Assembly: GCA_036266075.1 (NCBI GenBank)
Contig: DATANV010000010.1
Location: 1-55,942, forward strand
Length of the DNA stretch: 55,942 bases
Direction: 5' to 3'
From: VRUE01 sp036266075
Lineage (GTDB): Bacteria; Actinomycetota; Thermoleophilia; Solirubrobacterales; 70-9
Shown: piece by piece, positions 8,497 to 17,684 of the stretch
Layout: the number at the start of each line of letters is the position of its first letter
How positions within the stretch are numbered: position 1 is the stretch's first letter
Translations under genes and position numbers: made by a program
Notes under the pieces: model-generated
The model's database searches: none
The model's input: only the letters and a program-made list of their open reading frames with translations
What the model was told of the DNA's origin: nothing

Positions 8497-11400
8497 ATGC
8501 GCAAAGCAGGGCGCCGCTCATGCGGACGGGCAATGGCGGTGCTGGTGTCGAGCCTCGCCGTCTTGACGTGCTTTGCAGGCACCGCCGGTGCCTCGACCCT
8601 GCCCGACGGATTTCAGGAATCGGTCGTGTTCTCGGGTCTCTCCAACCCGACCGCGGTCAGGTTCTCGGCGGACGGCCGGATATTCGTCGCGCAGAAGAAC
8701 GGGATCGTCAAGGTCTTCGACGACGTCGAAGACCCGACCGCGACGATCTTCGCCAACCTCAGCGAAGAGGTCTACAACTTCTGGGACCGCGGCCTGCTCG
8801 GCCTTGAGCTCGACCCCGATTTCCCCGCCGAACCCTACGTCTACGTCCTTTACGCGCGCGACGCCCTGCCGGGCGGGTCGGTGCCGCAATGGGGGACCGG
8901 CACGCCCAACGACAGCTGCCCGACGCCGCCGGGCCCGACCGCCGACGGCTGCGTGGTCACGGGGCGGCTCTCGAGGCTGACCGCGAGCGGCGACACGATG
9001 ACCGCCGAGACGCCGCTGATCACTGACTGGTGCCAGCAGTACCCGAGCCACTCGATCGGCAGCCTCGCCTTCGGGCCCGACGGGATGCTCTATGCAAGCG
9101 GTGGCGAGGGGGCCAACTTCAACGCCCCCGACTGGGGCCAGTTCGGCGACCCGGTGAACCCGTGTGGGGACCCGCCCGGCGGCGTCGGCGGCGAAATGAC
9201 CCTGCCGACCGCCGAGGGCGGAGCCCTGCGCTCCCAGGACGTCCGCACGAGCGCCGATCCGACCGGGCTCAGCGGCGCGCTGCTGAGGGTCGACCCGGAT
9301 ACCGGCGCCGGCCTGGCCGACAACCCGTTCGGGCTGAGCCTCGATGCCAACGCCCGGCGCATCGTCGCCTACGGCCTGCGCAACCCGTTCCGTTTCACCT
9401 TCCGGCCCGGGACCGGTGAAGCGTGGGTCGGCGACGTCGGCCAGGGAACCTGGGAGGAGATCGACCGGGTGATCGATCCCGCCGACGCCAGCGCCGACAA
9501 CTTCGGCTGGCCCTGTTACGAGGGCGGCGACGGGGAAAGCGCGCGCATGCCCGTATGGGATGCCCTCAACGTCGACCTCTGCGAGAGCCTCTACGCCCCC
9601 GGCGACACCGGGGTCGTCGCCCCGTACTACGCCTACGAACACGAAGAAGAAGTGGTGGAAGGGGAGTCCTGCGAAGCGGGGAGCTCGTCGATCACCGGCC
9701 TCGCCTTCTACGTGTCCGGGCCGTTCCCCAACGAGTACAACGGCGCCCTCTTCTTCACCGACCAGGCCCGCGACTGCCTCTGGGCGATGTTGCCGGGCGA
9801 AGACGGCCTGCCAGATCCCGCGCAGATCGAAACCTTCGCCGCCGGCGCGCCCAGCGCCGTCGACCTCGAGGTCGGACCGGAAGGCTCACTCTTCTTCGCT
9901 GACCTCGACGACGGGCAGATCCGCCGGATCGCGCATGCCGACGGCAACCAGGCACCGGTCGCCGCCGCGGAAGCCGATCCCGAAAACGGCGCTGGCCCGC
10001 TGCTCGTCCAGTTCGACGCGAGCAACTCCAGCGACCCCGACGGCGACCCGCTGGAATACGCCTGGGACCTCGACGACGACGGCGAATTCGACGACTCGAC
10101 GGAAGCCTCGCCCTCCTACGAATACGTCGACTCGGGCATCCACCTGGCCACCGTGCGGGTGACCGACCCGGACGGGGCCAGCGACACCGATTCGGTCTCG
10201 ATCCAGGTCGACAACACGCCGCCGACGGTGACGATCGAAACGCCGCTGCCTTCCCTGGAATGGGCGGTGGGCGACGAGATCGACTTCGCGGCGGGCGCCA
10301 GCGACGCCCAGGAGGGCGAGCTGCCCGAAAGCGCTTTCGAATGGCAGATCGTCCTCAACCACTGCCCGAGCAACTGTCACCCGCATCTCATCGAAGAAGA
10401 GCTGGGTGCGGCGAGCGGCCAGTTCGTCGCTCCAGACCATGAGTATCCGTCCTCGCTGACGCTGACGGTGACCGTGACCGACAGCGGCGGCCTCAGCGAC
10501 ACCGAGTCGGTGACGATCGAGCCGCGGACCGTGGACCTGACCCTGCAGACCGTGCCGGCCGGCCTGAAACTCAACCTCAACGACGAGCAGCTCACTGCGC
10601 CGGGGGTGAGGACGGTGATCGAAGGCTCACTGAACTCGCTCACCGCCCCCAGTCCACAGACTCTCAGCGGCGCCAGCTACTCGTTCGCCTCCTGGTCGGA
10701 CGGGGGTGCCGCGACCCACGAATTCCTCGCCGAAGAAGACCGCACGCTGACCGCCACCTTCGCGACCCCACCGAGCGCGCCGACGATCGCCGCCGTCGAT
10801 CCGGCCGGGCCGGCCAACGACAACGACCCCGAGGTGAGTGGGACCGTGGGGGGAGGCGCGCCGACCGCGGTCAAGCTCTACGCCGCCTCGGCCTGCGCGG
10901 GCGCGGTCGTCGCGACCGGCACTCCGCCCCAGTTCGCAGCCGGGATCGCCGTCCACGTCCCTGCCGACACGACCACCGTGCTCAGCGCCCGCGCGGCCAA
11001 CCTGGCCGGCGACTCGACCTGCTCCAACGACGTCTCCTACACAGAGGACTCGACGCCTCCCGCCGCCCCCGACCTCCTCACCGTCGATCCGGCCGGGCCG
11101 GCCAACGACAACGACCCCGAGATTCGAGGGACGGCCGCAGCGGGGGCGCCGACCGCGGTCAAGCTCTACGCCGCCTCGGCCTGCGCGGGCGCGGTCGTCG
11201 CGACCGGCACTCCGGCCCAGCTGGCAGCCGGGATCGCCGTCCACGTCCCTGCCGACACGACCACCGCGCTCAGCGCCCGTGCCGCCGATGCGGCGGCGAA
11301 CCAGTCGACCTGCTCCAACGAGGTCTCCTACACAGAGGACTCCACACCCCCTGCGGCCCCCGCCGTCCTCGCCACGGACCCCAGCTCGCCGGCAGCCGAC

Positions 11401-11976
11401 AACAATCCGCGCGTTAGGGGGGCGGTCGGCGGCGGCTCGCCCGCCAGGCTGATCCTCTACGCGGCCGGCGGATGCTCCGGCCCGCGGGCCGTCAAGCCCG
11501 TCTCGAACTTCACCGGCGCCGGCATCGTGCAGGCGGTGCCGGCCGACGCGGTCACGGTCTTCTCGGCACGTACAGCCGACGCCGCCGGCAACGAGTCCTC
11601 GTGCTCGAACGACCTTGCCTACAGCGAGGACTCGACCCCTCCCAACACCACGATCCGCAAAGGGCCCGCGGGCAAGCTGCGGCCGCCATCGCGCCGTGGC
11701 TCTCGGGCCCGCCGGGTGAAGCTGAAGGTGAAGTTCTCCTTCCGCTCGACCGAGGCCGGCGCAACCTTCATCTGCAAGTTCGACGATGGGCCGTTCCGCC
11801 CGTGCAGGTCGCCGCGCGCCTACCGCGGGCTCGGCCCTGGCCCGCACCACTTCTACGTGCGCTCGGTCGACGCCGCGGGCAACGTCGACCCGACCCCGGC
11901 GGTTCGTCACCTCGAAGTCCTCGCAAAGGGGGGCGGGAAGCGCAGCGCCGCCGGCGGACGGCGACGGGATCGCTGA
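8497..11976 (+). CDS. Secreted PQQ-type sugar dehydrogenase with PKD domain and tandem Ig-like repeats
   Basis: A 1159-residue exported protein. Residues 1-32 are a signal peptide. Residues about 35-480 form a glucose/sorbosone dehydrogenase beta-propeller with HSIGSLAFGPDG (His185, likely catalytic base) and YGLRNPFRF (Arg295). A PKD domain follows (about 485-580), then a domain with HCPSNCHPH and a WSDGG motif. Three repeats of about 96 residues and a Cys-containing C-terminal domain (CKFDDGPFRPC) end the protein. It probably oxidises sugars outside the membrane, with repeats for surface or polysaccharide contact. The ATG at 8497 follows AGGGGA; longer in-frame openings lack a signal peptide. 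A paralogue lies at 41.2-43.9 kb. Confidence 0.88.
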   Translation: MRKAGRRSCGRAMAVLVSSLAVLTCFAGTAGASTLPDGFQESVVFSGLSNPTAVRFSADGRIFVAQKNGIVKVFDDVEDPTATIFANLSEEVYNFWDRGLLGLELDPDFPAEPYVYVLYARDALPGGSVPQWGTGTPNDSCPTPPGPTADGCVVTGRLSRLTASGDTMTAETPLITDWCQQYPSHSIGSLAFGPDGMLYASGGEGANFNAPDWGQFGDPVNPCGDPPGGVGGEMTLPTAEGGALRSQDVRTSADPTGLSGALLRVDPDTGAGLADNPFGLSLDANARRIVAYGLRNPFRFTFRPGTGEAWVGDVGQGTWEEIDRVIDPADASADNFGWPCYEGGDGESARMPVWDALNVDLCESLYAPGDTGVVAPYYAYEHEEEVVEGESCEAGSSSITGLAFYVSGPFPNEYNGALFFTDQARDCLWAMLPGEDGLPDPAQIETFAAGAPSAVDLEVGPEGSLFFADLDDGQIRRIAHADGNQAPVAAAEADPENGAGPLLVQFDASNSSDPDGDPLEYAWDLDDDGEFDDSTEASPSYEYVDSGIHLATVRVTDPDGASDTDSVSIQVDNTPPTVTIETPLPSLEWAVGDEIDFAAGASDAQEGELPESAFEWQIVLNHCPSNCHPHLIEEELGAASGQFVAPDHEYPSSLTLTVTVTDSGGLSDTESVTIEPRTVDLTLQTVPAGLKLNLNDEQLTAPGVRTVIEGSLNSLTAPSPQTLSGASYSFASWSDGGAATHEFLAEEDRTLTATFATPPSAPTIAAVDPAGPANDNDPEVSGTVGGGAPTAVKLYAASACAGAVVATGTPPQFAAGIAVHVPADTTTVLSARAANLAGDSTCSNDVSYTEDSTPPAAPDLLTVDPAGPANDNDPEIRGTAAAGAPTAVKLYAASACAGAVVATGTPAQLAAGIAVHVPADTTTALSARAADAAANQSTCSNEVSYTEDSTPPAAPAVLATDPSSPAADNNPRVRGAVGGGSPARLILYAAGGCSGPRAVKPVSNFTGAGIVQAVPADAVTVFSARTADAAGNESSCSNDLAYSEDSTPPNTTIRKGPAGKLRPPSRRGSRARRVKLKVKFSFRSTEAGATFICKFDDGPFRPCRSPRAYRGLGPGPHHFYVRSVDAAGNVDPTPAVRHLEVLAKGGGKRSAAGGRRRDR
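10795..11650 (+). repeat. Three in-frame 96-97 codon tandem repeats
   Basis: Three head-to-tail units start near 10795, 11083 and 11374, with periods of 288 and 291 bases. The first two are nearly identical over long stretches (both contain DPAGPANDNDPE and KLYAASACAGAVVATGTP). The third has diverged (DPSSPAADNNPR). Each unit ends in an EDSTPP linker and looks like a bacterial Ig-like domain. The high DNA identity of units 1 and 2 indicates a recent internal duplication. Confidence 0.9.
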
Positions 11977-11979
11977 CGG

Positions 11980-13023
11980 ATGCGGCTCCCGCTCGCGATC
12001 CTCGCCGTGCTGCTCGCCGCGGCGTTCTCGGCGAAGCCAGTCGGCGCAGCGTCCCGGCCGCCACCGGTCGTGCTCGGCGCCAACACGATGGGCATCACCG
12101 AGGACACCGCCCAGGCGCTCGACCGCTTCGCCGCCCAGGCCGGGAGGATGCCGCGGATCGCGATGTACTACCGCGACTGGAACGAGGGGTACCTGCACGC
12201 GCTGATCAGCCCCCCCTTCCTCGAGCCGATCGTCGCCCGCCACGCCCTGCCGATGATCACCTGGTTGCCGCGGCTGGGCTCCGGCGATCCGGTCCACCAG
12301 CCCTCCTACGCTCCCGCCCTGATCGCCGCCGGGGCGTACGACTCGTTCATCGGCCGGGCGGCGCGCGAAGCGGCGGCGTACGGCGGGCCGCTCCTGGTTC
12401 GCTTCGCCCACGAGATGAACGGCCCGTGGTCGCCCTGGGGGGCCTGGGTGGACGGCAACCGACCGGAGGACTACGTGGCGATGTGGCGGCACGTCGTAGC
12501 GGTGTTCCGGGCCGAAGGTGCGACCAACGTGGGCTGGGTCTGGTCGCCCAACGTCTACACGCCGGGCGCCGAGCTCGCCGCGTCCTCGGCGATGTCGTTC
12601 CAGGCCTTCTATCCGGGCGACTCCTGGGTCGACTTCGTGGCGCTCGACGGCTACAACTGGGGCGCCCTGAATGCCTCTGGCTGGCGCAGCTTCGCGGACG
12701 TCTTCGGTCGCAGCTACAAAGCCCTGGTCGCCCTCTCGCACCGTCCGGTGATCATCGCCGAGACCGCCTCCACCGAGCTGGGCGGAGACAAGGCCGCCTG
12801 GATCCGCGAAATCCCAGCCGTGCTGCGCACACAGATGCCCAGGGTGCGGGCTCTGGTCTGGTTCGACCGCGACAAGGAGACCGATTGGAGGGCGGCCTCC
12901 TCGCCGGCCTCGGCGGCGGCCTTCCAGGCGATCGCCAGCAGCCCCTTCTTCGCCGGCGGCGTCAATCGCTTGCTCGGTCGCCATAGGCCGCACCGCAGGG
13001 GCAGCGGGGGGGTGCGAGGGTGA
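11980..13023 (+). CDS. Secreted GH26-like glycoside hydrolase
   Basis: A 347-residue exported protein with a signal peptide (about 1-24). It resembles family 26 beta-mannanase-like enzymes: Glu145 in RFAHEMNGPWSPWG is the likely acid/base and Glu261 in IIAETASTELGG the likely nucleophile. Further family-like segments are MWRHVVAVF, NVGWVWSPNV and VDFVALDGYN. The C terminus is basic and Gly-rich. It starts three bases after the dehydrogenase and overlaps the next gene by four bases (GTGA). A secreted hydrolase inside a polysaccharide operon may trim or release the polymer. A second member with a long linker lies at 21.5-22.9 kb. Confidence 0.85.
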   Translation: MRLPLAILAVLLAAAFSAKPVGAASRPPPVVLGANTMGITEDTAQALDRFAAQAGRMPRIAMYYRDWNEGYLHALISPPFLEPIVARHALPMITWLPRLGSGDPVHQPSYAPALIAAGAYDSFIGRAAREAAAYGGPLLVRFAHEMNGPWSPWGAWVDGNRPEDYVAMWRHVVAVFRAEGATNVGWVWSPNVYTPGAELAASSAMSFQAFYPGDSWVDFVALDGYNWGALNASGWRSFADVFGRSYKALVALSHRPVIIAETASTELGGDKAAWIREIPAVLRTQMPRVRALVWFDRDKETDWRAASSPASAAAFQAIASSPFFAGGVNRLLGRHRPHRRGSGGVRG

Positions 13024-13841
13024 CCGGGTTGCGCCGCCAGGGCTCGATCCGCGACAACCTGCGCGCCGCTCCGCTGCGCGCCAGGCGCGCAGCGGAGGGC
13101 CTGACCGCGCGCCCGAATCCGACGCCGGTCTTCGTCCTCGGCCACCAGAAGTCGGGCACCTCGGCGATCGCCGCCCTGCTGGCGCGGCTGACCGGTCGCT
13201 CGGTCACGATCGACCTGCGCAACGAGGACCGCCGGCCGACCTACGCCGGCCTCGCCGCGGGCCAGATCTCGTTCGAGCGATTCCTGCGTCGCAACCGGCT
13301 CGACTTCTCCCGCGAGATCGTCAAGGAGCCGAACCTGACCTTCTTCTACCCGCAGCTGGCCGAGCGCTTCCCGGCGGCTCGCTTCGTGATGGTCGTGCGA
13401 GACCCGCGCAGCAACTCGAAGAGCATCCTCGACCGGCTCGGCCTGCCCGGTGACCTCGCCGAGCTGCCGGCCGCGCGGGTGGCCTCGTTGCGTCGTGGTT
13501 GGCAACTGGCCTTCGATCGAAGCTGGCTCGGGCTGCCGGCCGGCAACTACGTCGACCTGCTCGCTGCGCGGTGGAACCGCTGCGCCGACGTCTATCTCGA
13601 GCAGCCGACGAGCTTCCACCTGGTTCGCTACGAGGACTTCCGGGCGGCCAAGCTGGAGACGCTGGAAGGCCTCGCCGGCGAGCTCGGCCTGGCCTGCGAG
13701 CACGACATCCAACCGCTGCTCGATCGCCCCTTCCAGCCCCCCGGGGATCGCACCACGAGCGTCGAGAGCTTCTTCGGCGCCGACAACCTGGAGCGCATCG
13801 AAAGTGGCTGCGCAGAGCGAATGGGACCTTTGGGATACTAG
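13020..13841 (+). CDS. Sulfotransferase family protein (first of two)
   Basis: A 273-residue PAPS-dependent sulfotransferase. The 5'-phosphosulfate loop GHQKSGTSAI is at residues 41-50, and the 3'-phosphate motif VMVVRDPRSNSKS is near 123-135. It would transfer sulfate to a hydroxyl, most likely on a sugar of the locally made glycan. The start is a GTG that overlaps the upstream stop (GTGA). It directly precedes a second, more typical sulfotransferase. Low identity between the two suggests different positions or acceptors rather than a recent duplication. Confidence 0.85.
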   Translation: MTGLRRQGSIRDNLRAAPLRARRAAEGLTARPNPTPVFVLGHQKSGTSAIAALLARLTGRSVTIDLRNEDRRPTYAGLAAGQISFERFLRRNRLDFSREIVKEPNLTFFYPQLAERFPAARFVMVVRDPRSNSKSILDRLGLPGDLAELPAARVASLRRGWQLAFDRSWLGLPAGNYVDLLAARWNRCADVYLEQPTSFHLVRYEDFRAAKLETLEGLAGELGLACEHDIQPLLDRPFQPPGDRTTSVESFFGADNLERIESGCAERMGPLGY

Positions 13842-14759
13842 GTGTTTATGCTGCCCAACTTCCTCATCCTCGGCGCCCAGAAGTCGGGCACGACGGCGCT
13901 CTTCTACGCCCTCTCCAAGCACCCCGAAGTCTTCACCAGCCCAGTCAAGGAGCCGCGTTACTTCGCCGACGAAGCCAAGGCCCTGGCGGACGCGGCGGGT
14001 CCGGGGGACGGCGAGACCAAGATGACGTCGTCGCGCGAGGAGTACGAAGCGCTGTTCGCCGACGCTGGCACGGCCATGGTCCGCGGCGAGGCCTCGCCCG
14101 CCTACCTCTATGACGCCGACGCGCCGGCGAAGATCGCCGAGCTGGTCCCCGAGGCGAAGCTGATCGCGATCCTCCGCAACCCGGTGGAGAGGGCCTACTC
14201 CAACTTCCTGTACCTGGTGCGCGAGGGCCGTGAGCCGCTGCACGACTTCGGCGCCGCGCTCGCCGAGGAGGAGCAGCGCCGGTCGAGTGGATGGTCGACC
14301 GCCTGGTGCTACAAGGACAAGGGCTTCTACGGGGCTCAGGCGGAGCGCTACCTGCGGCACTTCGATCGCGAGCAGATCCACTGGATCCTCTACGAGGACT
14401 ACAACAGGGATCCCGAGACCACGGTCAGGGAGGTCTACCGGTTCCTCGGCGTCGACGAGGACTTCACCCAGGACCTCTCGGTTCGGCTCAACGTCAGCGG
14501 GCTGCCCAAGAGCAAGGGCCTGCAGGCCGTTTCCCGCCGCTCGCGGCGCCTCAAGTGGCTGCTGGACCCGCTGATTCCGGACCGGCTGCGGCGCAGCCTG
14601 CTCAGCGCCCAGAACAAGAACCTGACGCGACCGCCGTTGCCGGCGGAGGTGCGTGCTGAGCTGATCGAGGAGTACCGCGGCGACATCGAGAAGGTCGCTC
14701 AGTTGACCGGCCTCGACGTCTCCGGCTGGCTGCAGCTGGAGACCGTCCCGTCGGGCTAG
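13842..14759 (+). CDS. Sulfotransferase family protein (second of two)
   Basis: A 305-residue sulfotransferase of the heparan/N-deacetylase-sulfotransferase-like group. It has FLILGAQKSGTTALFYAL at the N terminus (PAPS 5' loop), KEPRYF, and the 3' motif AILRNPVERAYSNF near residue 110. The C-terminal YYxxxFD-like region for this subclass reads KDKGFYGAQAERYLRHFD. The GTG at 13842 follows the previous stop directly; an ATG two codons on is equally possible. It likely sulfates a carbohydrate before export by the flippase encoded two genes downstream. Confidence 0.88.
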   Translation: MFMLPNFLILGAQKSGTTALFYALSKHPEVFTSPVKEPRYFADEAKALADAAGPGDGETKMTSSREEYEALFADAGTAMVRGEASPAYLYDADAPAKIAELVPEAKLIAILRNPVERAYSNFLYLVREGREPLHDFGAALAEEEQRRSSGWSTAWCYKDKGFYGAQAERYLRHFDREQIHWILYEDYNRDPETTVREVYRFLGVDEDFTQDLSVRLNVSGLPKSKGLQAVSRRSRRLKWLLDPLIPDRLRRSLLSAQNKNLTRPPLPAEVRAELIEEYRGDIEKVAQLTGLDVSGWLQLETVPSG

Positions 14760-14766
14760 CCATCCG

Positions 14767-16149
14767 GTGAGGGACGGCGGCGGGAGCTCGAGCATGGGAC
14801 CGACGGGATCGACAGCCGAGTCGCCGCCCGGCTTCGAGCCGGTCAGGCTGGCCGAGGTCGAGCTCGGCCGGCCGCTGCAGGGCCTCCCGGCCCGTCCCGG
14901 CCCAGACGGCCGCCCCTACCGGCGGGCGCTGGCCTTCGTCCGCCTGCACAGCGAGCCGCTGGCGCTGGTCGAGGTGGCGCTCGACGAGGAGGGGTCGCTC
15001 TCCGCCGGGGAGCTGGCCGAAGCGCTCTGGCCGCAGGCCGCCGAGCGGGTTCGCCGCCACCTCGCGGCGGACGGCGCCAAGGCGCCGGCCTCCCTGGATG
15101 TCGCCGGCATCCCCTCCGAGGGCGAGCCCCGTTGCCTGCGCGAGCGACGCGCGTTCCTCGGCGAGGCGCCCGCGCTGACGGTCCTGATTCCCTCCCGCGA
15201 GCGCCCGCAGCGCCTGCAGCGTTGCCTCGACTCGATCCTGGCGAGCGAGTACCCGCTCGACCGGATCGAGCTGATCGTGGTCGACAACGCCCCCGAGACC
15301 GACGGCACCAGGCGGCTGGTGGAGCTCTACGCGGAGCGCTGCGCGATCCGCTATCTGCGCGAGGACGCGACCGGCAGCGCCAGCGCCCGCAACCGCGGCC
15401 TGCGCGAGGTCGAGACCGAGACGGTCGTGATGACCGACGACGACACCGTGGTGGACAGGCACTGGCTGACGGAGGTGGCGAGGACGTTTGCCGCCTTCCC
15501 GCAGGCGGCAACCGTCTCCGGGCTCCTCCTGCCGATGGAGCTCGACACGCCACCGCAGCTCTGGTTCGAGCAATACGGCGGCTTCAGTCGCGGCTTCGAC
15601 CGGCGCGTCTTCGACCTGGGGCCGAACCGGCCGGCCGACGAGCCGCTCTTCCCCTGGACCACGGGGCTGTTCGGGACCGGCAACAACTTCGCCTTCCGCA
15701 CCGCCGCGATTCGCGAGATCGGCGCCTTCGACGCCGCCCTGGGAAACGGCACGCCGGCGCTTGGCGGGGTCGACAGCGAGATCCTCCTGCGCACGATCCT
15801 CGCCGGCCACACGATCGTCTACGAGCCGCGCGCGGTCGTGCATCATGCCCACCGCCCCGACTACGCCGCCCTGCGTCGCCAGATCCACGCCTACGGGGCG
15901 GGCATCGTCGCCTGCCACATGAAGACGCTCCTCGCGAACCCACGCCTCTCCCTCGAGTTCGCCCGCAAACTCCCGACCGGCCTGCGCTTCGCCCTCGGCT
16001 CCGGCTCGGAAAAGAACGCCAAGAAGCGCGCCGACTATCCGCGCGAGCTGACCCGCCTCGAGCTGCGCGGAATGCTCTACGGGCCGGTCGGCTACGTCCG
16101 CAGTCGCCGCAAGTACGGCCGCCAGCTGGTGCCGGCCCCCCGAGGTTGA
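14767..16149 (+). CDS. Glycosyltransferase family 2 with N-terminal extension
   Basis: A 460-residue GT-A type transferase. Residues 1-135 form an extension without a recognised domain. The GT2 core begins at ALTVLIPSRERPQRLQRC, with the nucleotide-sugar DDD motif in VVMTDDDTVVD, then ATVSGLLLP, GNNFAFRTAAIREIGAFD and the Glu-containing GVDSEILLR. The C-terminal basic tail is probably a membrane-facing amphipathic segment. GTG at 14767 is used here; an ATG at 14794 is an alternative. The TGA overlaps the ATG of the flippase gene (16147-16151), so the pair is coupled. Confidence 0.87.
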   Translation: MRDGGGSSSMGPTGSTAESPPGFEPVRLAEVELGRPLQGLPARPGPDGRPYRRALAFVRLHSEPLALVEVALDEEGSLSAGELAEALWPQAAERVRRHLAADGAKAPASLDVAGIPSEGEPRCLRERRAFLGEAPALTVLIPSRERPQRLQRCLDSILASEYPLDRIELIVVDNAPETDGTRRLVELYAERCAIRYLREDATGSASARNRGLREVETETVVMTDDDTVVDRHWLTEVARTFAAFPQAATVSGLLLPMELDTPPQLWFEQYGGFSRGFDRRVFDLGPNRPADEPLFPWTTGLFGTGNNFAFRTAAIREIGAFDAALGNGTPALGGVDSEILLRTILAGHTIVYEPRAVVHHAHRPDYAALRRQIHAYGAGIVACHMKTLLANPRLSLEFARKLPTGLRFALGSGSEKNAKKRADYPRELTRLELRGMLYGPVGYVRSRRKYGRQLVPAPRG

Positions 16150-17684
16150 TGCCGGCCTCCTCGCGGGTCGAGCTCGCTTCCGACGGATCGGTACTCGAGG
16201 GCCCGAACACGCGCGGCGGCGTCTCGAAGGCGGCGCTGCGCGGGGCCGCCTGGATGGGCTTCGCGTCGTGGGCCAACCAGGCCGTCGCCCTGGCCACGTT
16301 CGTCGTCCTGGGTCGCCTGCTCGCCCCCGACGACTTCGGCCTGGTGGCGGCGGCGAGCGTCATCCTCTGGTTGCTGCGGGTGCTCGTCGACCAGGGGTTC
16401 AGCCAGGTGCTCGTGCAGCGTCGGGACCTGAGCGAGCTGCACGTCGACACCGCTTTCTGGACGGCGCTCGGCACCGGCATCGGCCTGGCCCTGCTGACCG
16501 CCGCGACCGCCCCGCTGGTGGCCGGGCTCTACTCGCTGCCCGAGCTGACCGACGTCCTGCGGGCCCTCAGCGTGGTCTTCGTCTTCGCCGCGCTCGATTC
16601 GACCCAGAGCGCCCTCTTGAGCCGCAAGATGAGCTTTCGCACCCAGGCGGTGCGGCGGCTCGGGGCGAGCTTCACCAGCGGGGTCGTCGCCATCTCGCTG
16701 GCGCTCTCGGGGGCCGGGGTCTGGGCACTGGTCGCCCAGACCCTGATCTACGAGGGCCTGATCGCGGTGCTGCTCTGGTCGCTGACCTCCTGGCGGCCGC
16801 GACGACGATTCTCACGATCCTGCTTCAAGGAGCTGTTCGGGTTCGGCTTCCGCCTGAGCCTGATCCGGATCCTGACCAACGTCGGCGCCTACGGCGACAA
16901 CCTGCTCGTCGGGATCTTCGTCGGCGCCGTCGCGCTGGGCTACTACGTGGTCGGGTTCCGGGTGGTGGTCGTCGTCAACACGCTGATCTCGCTTGCCTTG
17001 ATGCAGGTCGTGCTCAGCGCCTTCTCGCGCCTCCAGCACGACCGCGGCCTGCTCAACGCCGCCTTCTATCGCTCCACCAGGCTGGCCGCGGGCATCAGCC
17101 TGCCGGTCTACGCGGGGTTGGCGGTGGTCGCCCACCCGCTGACCGTTTTCGTTTTCGGCCAGAAGTGGGCACCGAGTGCCGACGTCATGCAGGCGCTGAC
17201 TCTGGCCGGCTTCATCCAGGGCCAGCTGATCTTCTCCACCCAGTACGTGATCGCCCTCGGGCGCGTCGCCAGCGAGCTGCGCTGGACCGCCGGCCTGATC
17301 GCCGCCGAGCTGGTCGGCTTTGCGATCGGCGTCCAGTTCGGGATCGTCGAGGTAGCGCTTTCGCTGGGCGTGGTGCTGCTCGTCGCCTGGCCGATCCGGC
17401 TGCACCGGCTGGGCGCCTGGGGCGGGCTGCGGCTGCGCTCTTACTTTCGTCCCTTTCCCAGCTTGGTGGCGGCGGCGGCGACGATGGCGGCGGCGGTCTT
17501 CGGCGTGGCCCATGCGATCGGAGGGCTGCCCGAGTGGCTGCAGCTGGCCATCCAGGTCGCCGTCGGCGCCGTCGTCTACCTGCTGGCGCTCGGCGTGTTC
17601 GCCCGCGGGGAGCTCGTCGAGATGTGGGGCTGGGCCAAGGAGCTGCGGGGAGCCGATGGCAGCGTGCGGGCGGAGGGCCCGTAG
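16149..17684 (+). CDS. Wzx-type oligosaccharide flippase
   Basis: A 511-residue multi-span membrane protein of the polysaccharide transporter (MATE-like) superfamily. The N-terminal GAAWMGFASWANQAVALATFVVLGRLLAPDDFG is characteristic, followed by about a dozen hydrophobic segments and a conserved FGQKWAP loop. It would flip lipid-linked repeat units across the membrane. The start is fixed by the TGATG overlap with the glycosyltransferase; a much longer open frame upstream is only the shadow of that gene. Its 3' end overlaps the convergent gene by 109 bp. No polymerase (Wzy) or chain-length regulator was recognised nearby. Confidence 0.88.
   Translation: MPASSRVELASDGSVLEGPNTRGGVSKAALRGAAWMGFASWANQAVALATFVVLGRLLAPDDFGLVAAASVILWLLRVLVDQGFSQVLVQRRDLSELHVDTAFWTALGTGIGLALLTAATAPLVAGLYSLPELTDVLRALSVVFVFAALDSTQSALLSRKMSFRTQAVRRLGASFTSGVVAISLALSGAGVWALVAQTLIYEGLIAVLLWSLTSWRPRRRFSRSCFKELFGFGFRLSLIRILTNVGAYGDNLLVGIFVGAVALGYYVVGFRVVVVVNTLISLALMQVVLSAFSRLQHDRGLLNAAFYRSTRLAAGISLPVYAGLAVVAHPLTVFVFGQKWAPSADVMQALTLAGFIQGQLIFSTQYVIALGRVASELRWTAGLIAAELVGFAIGVQFGIVEVALSLGVVLLVAWPIRLHRLGAWGGLRLRSYFRPFPSLVAAAATMAAAVFGVAHAIGGLPEWLQLAIQVAVGAVVYLLALGVFARGELVEMWGWAKELRGADGSVRAEGP

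Noticed and set aside
15132..17684. An 850-codon frame that would extend the flippase
   Set aside because: Residues before 16149 are a shadow of the glycosyltransferase. The ATG in TGATG at 16149 starts the family sequence.
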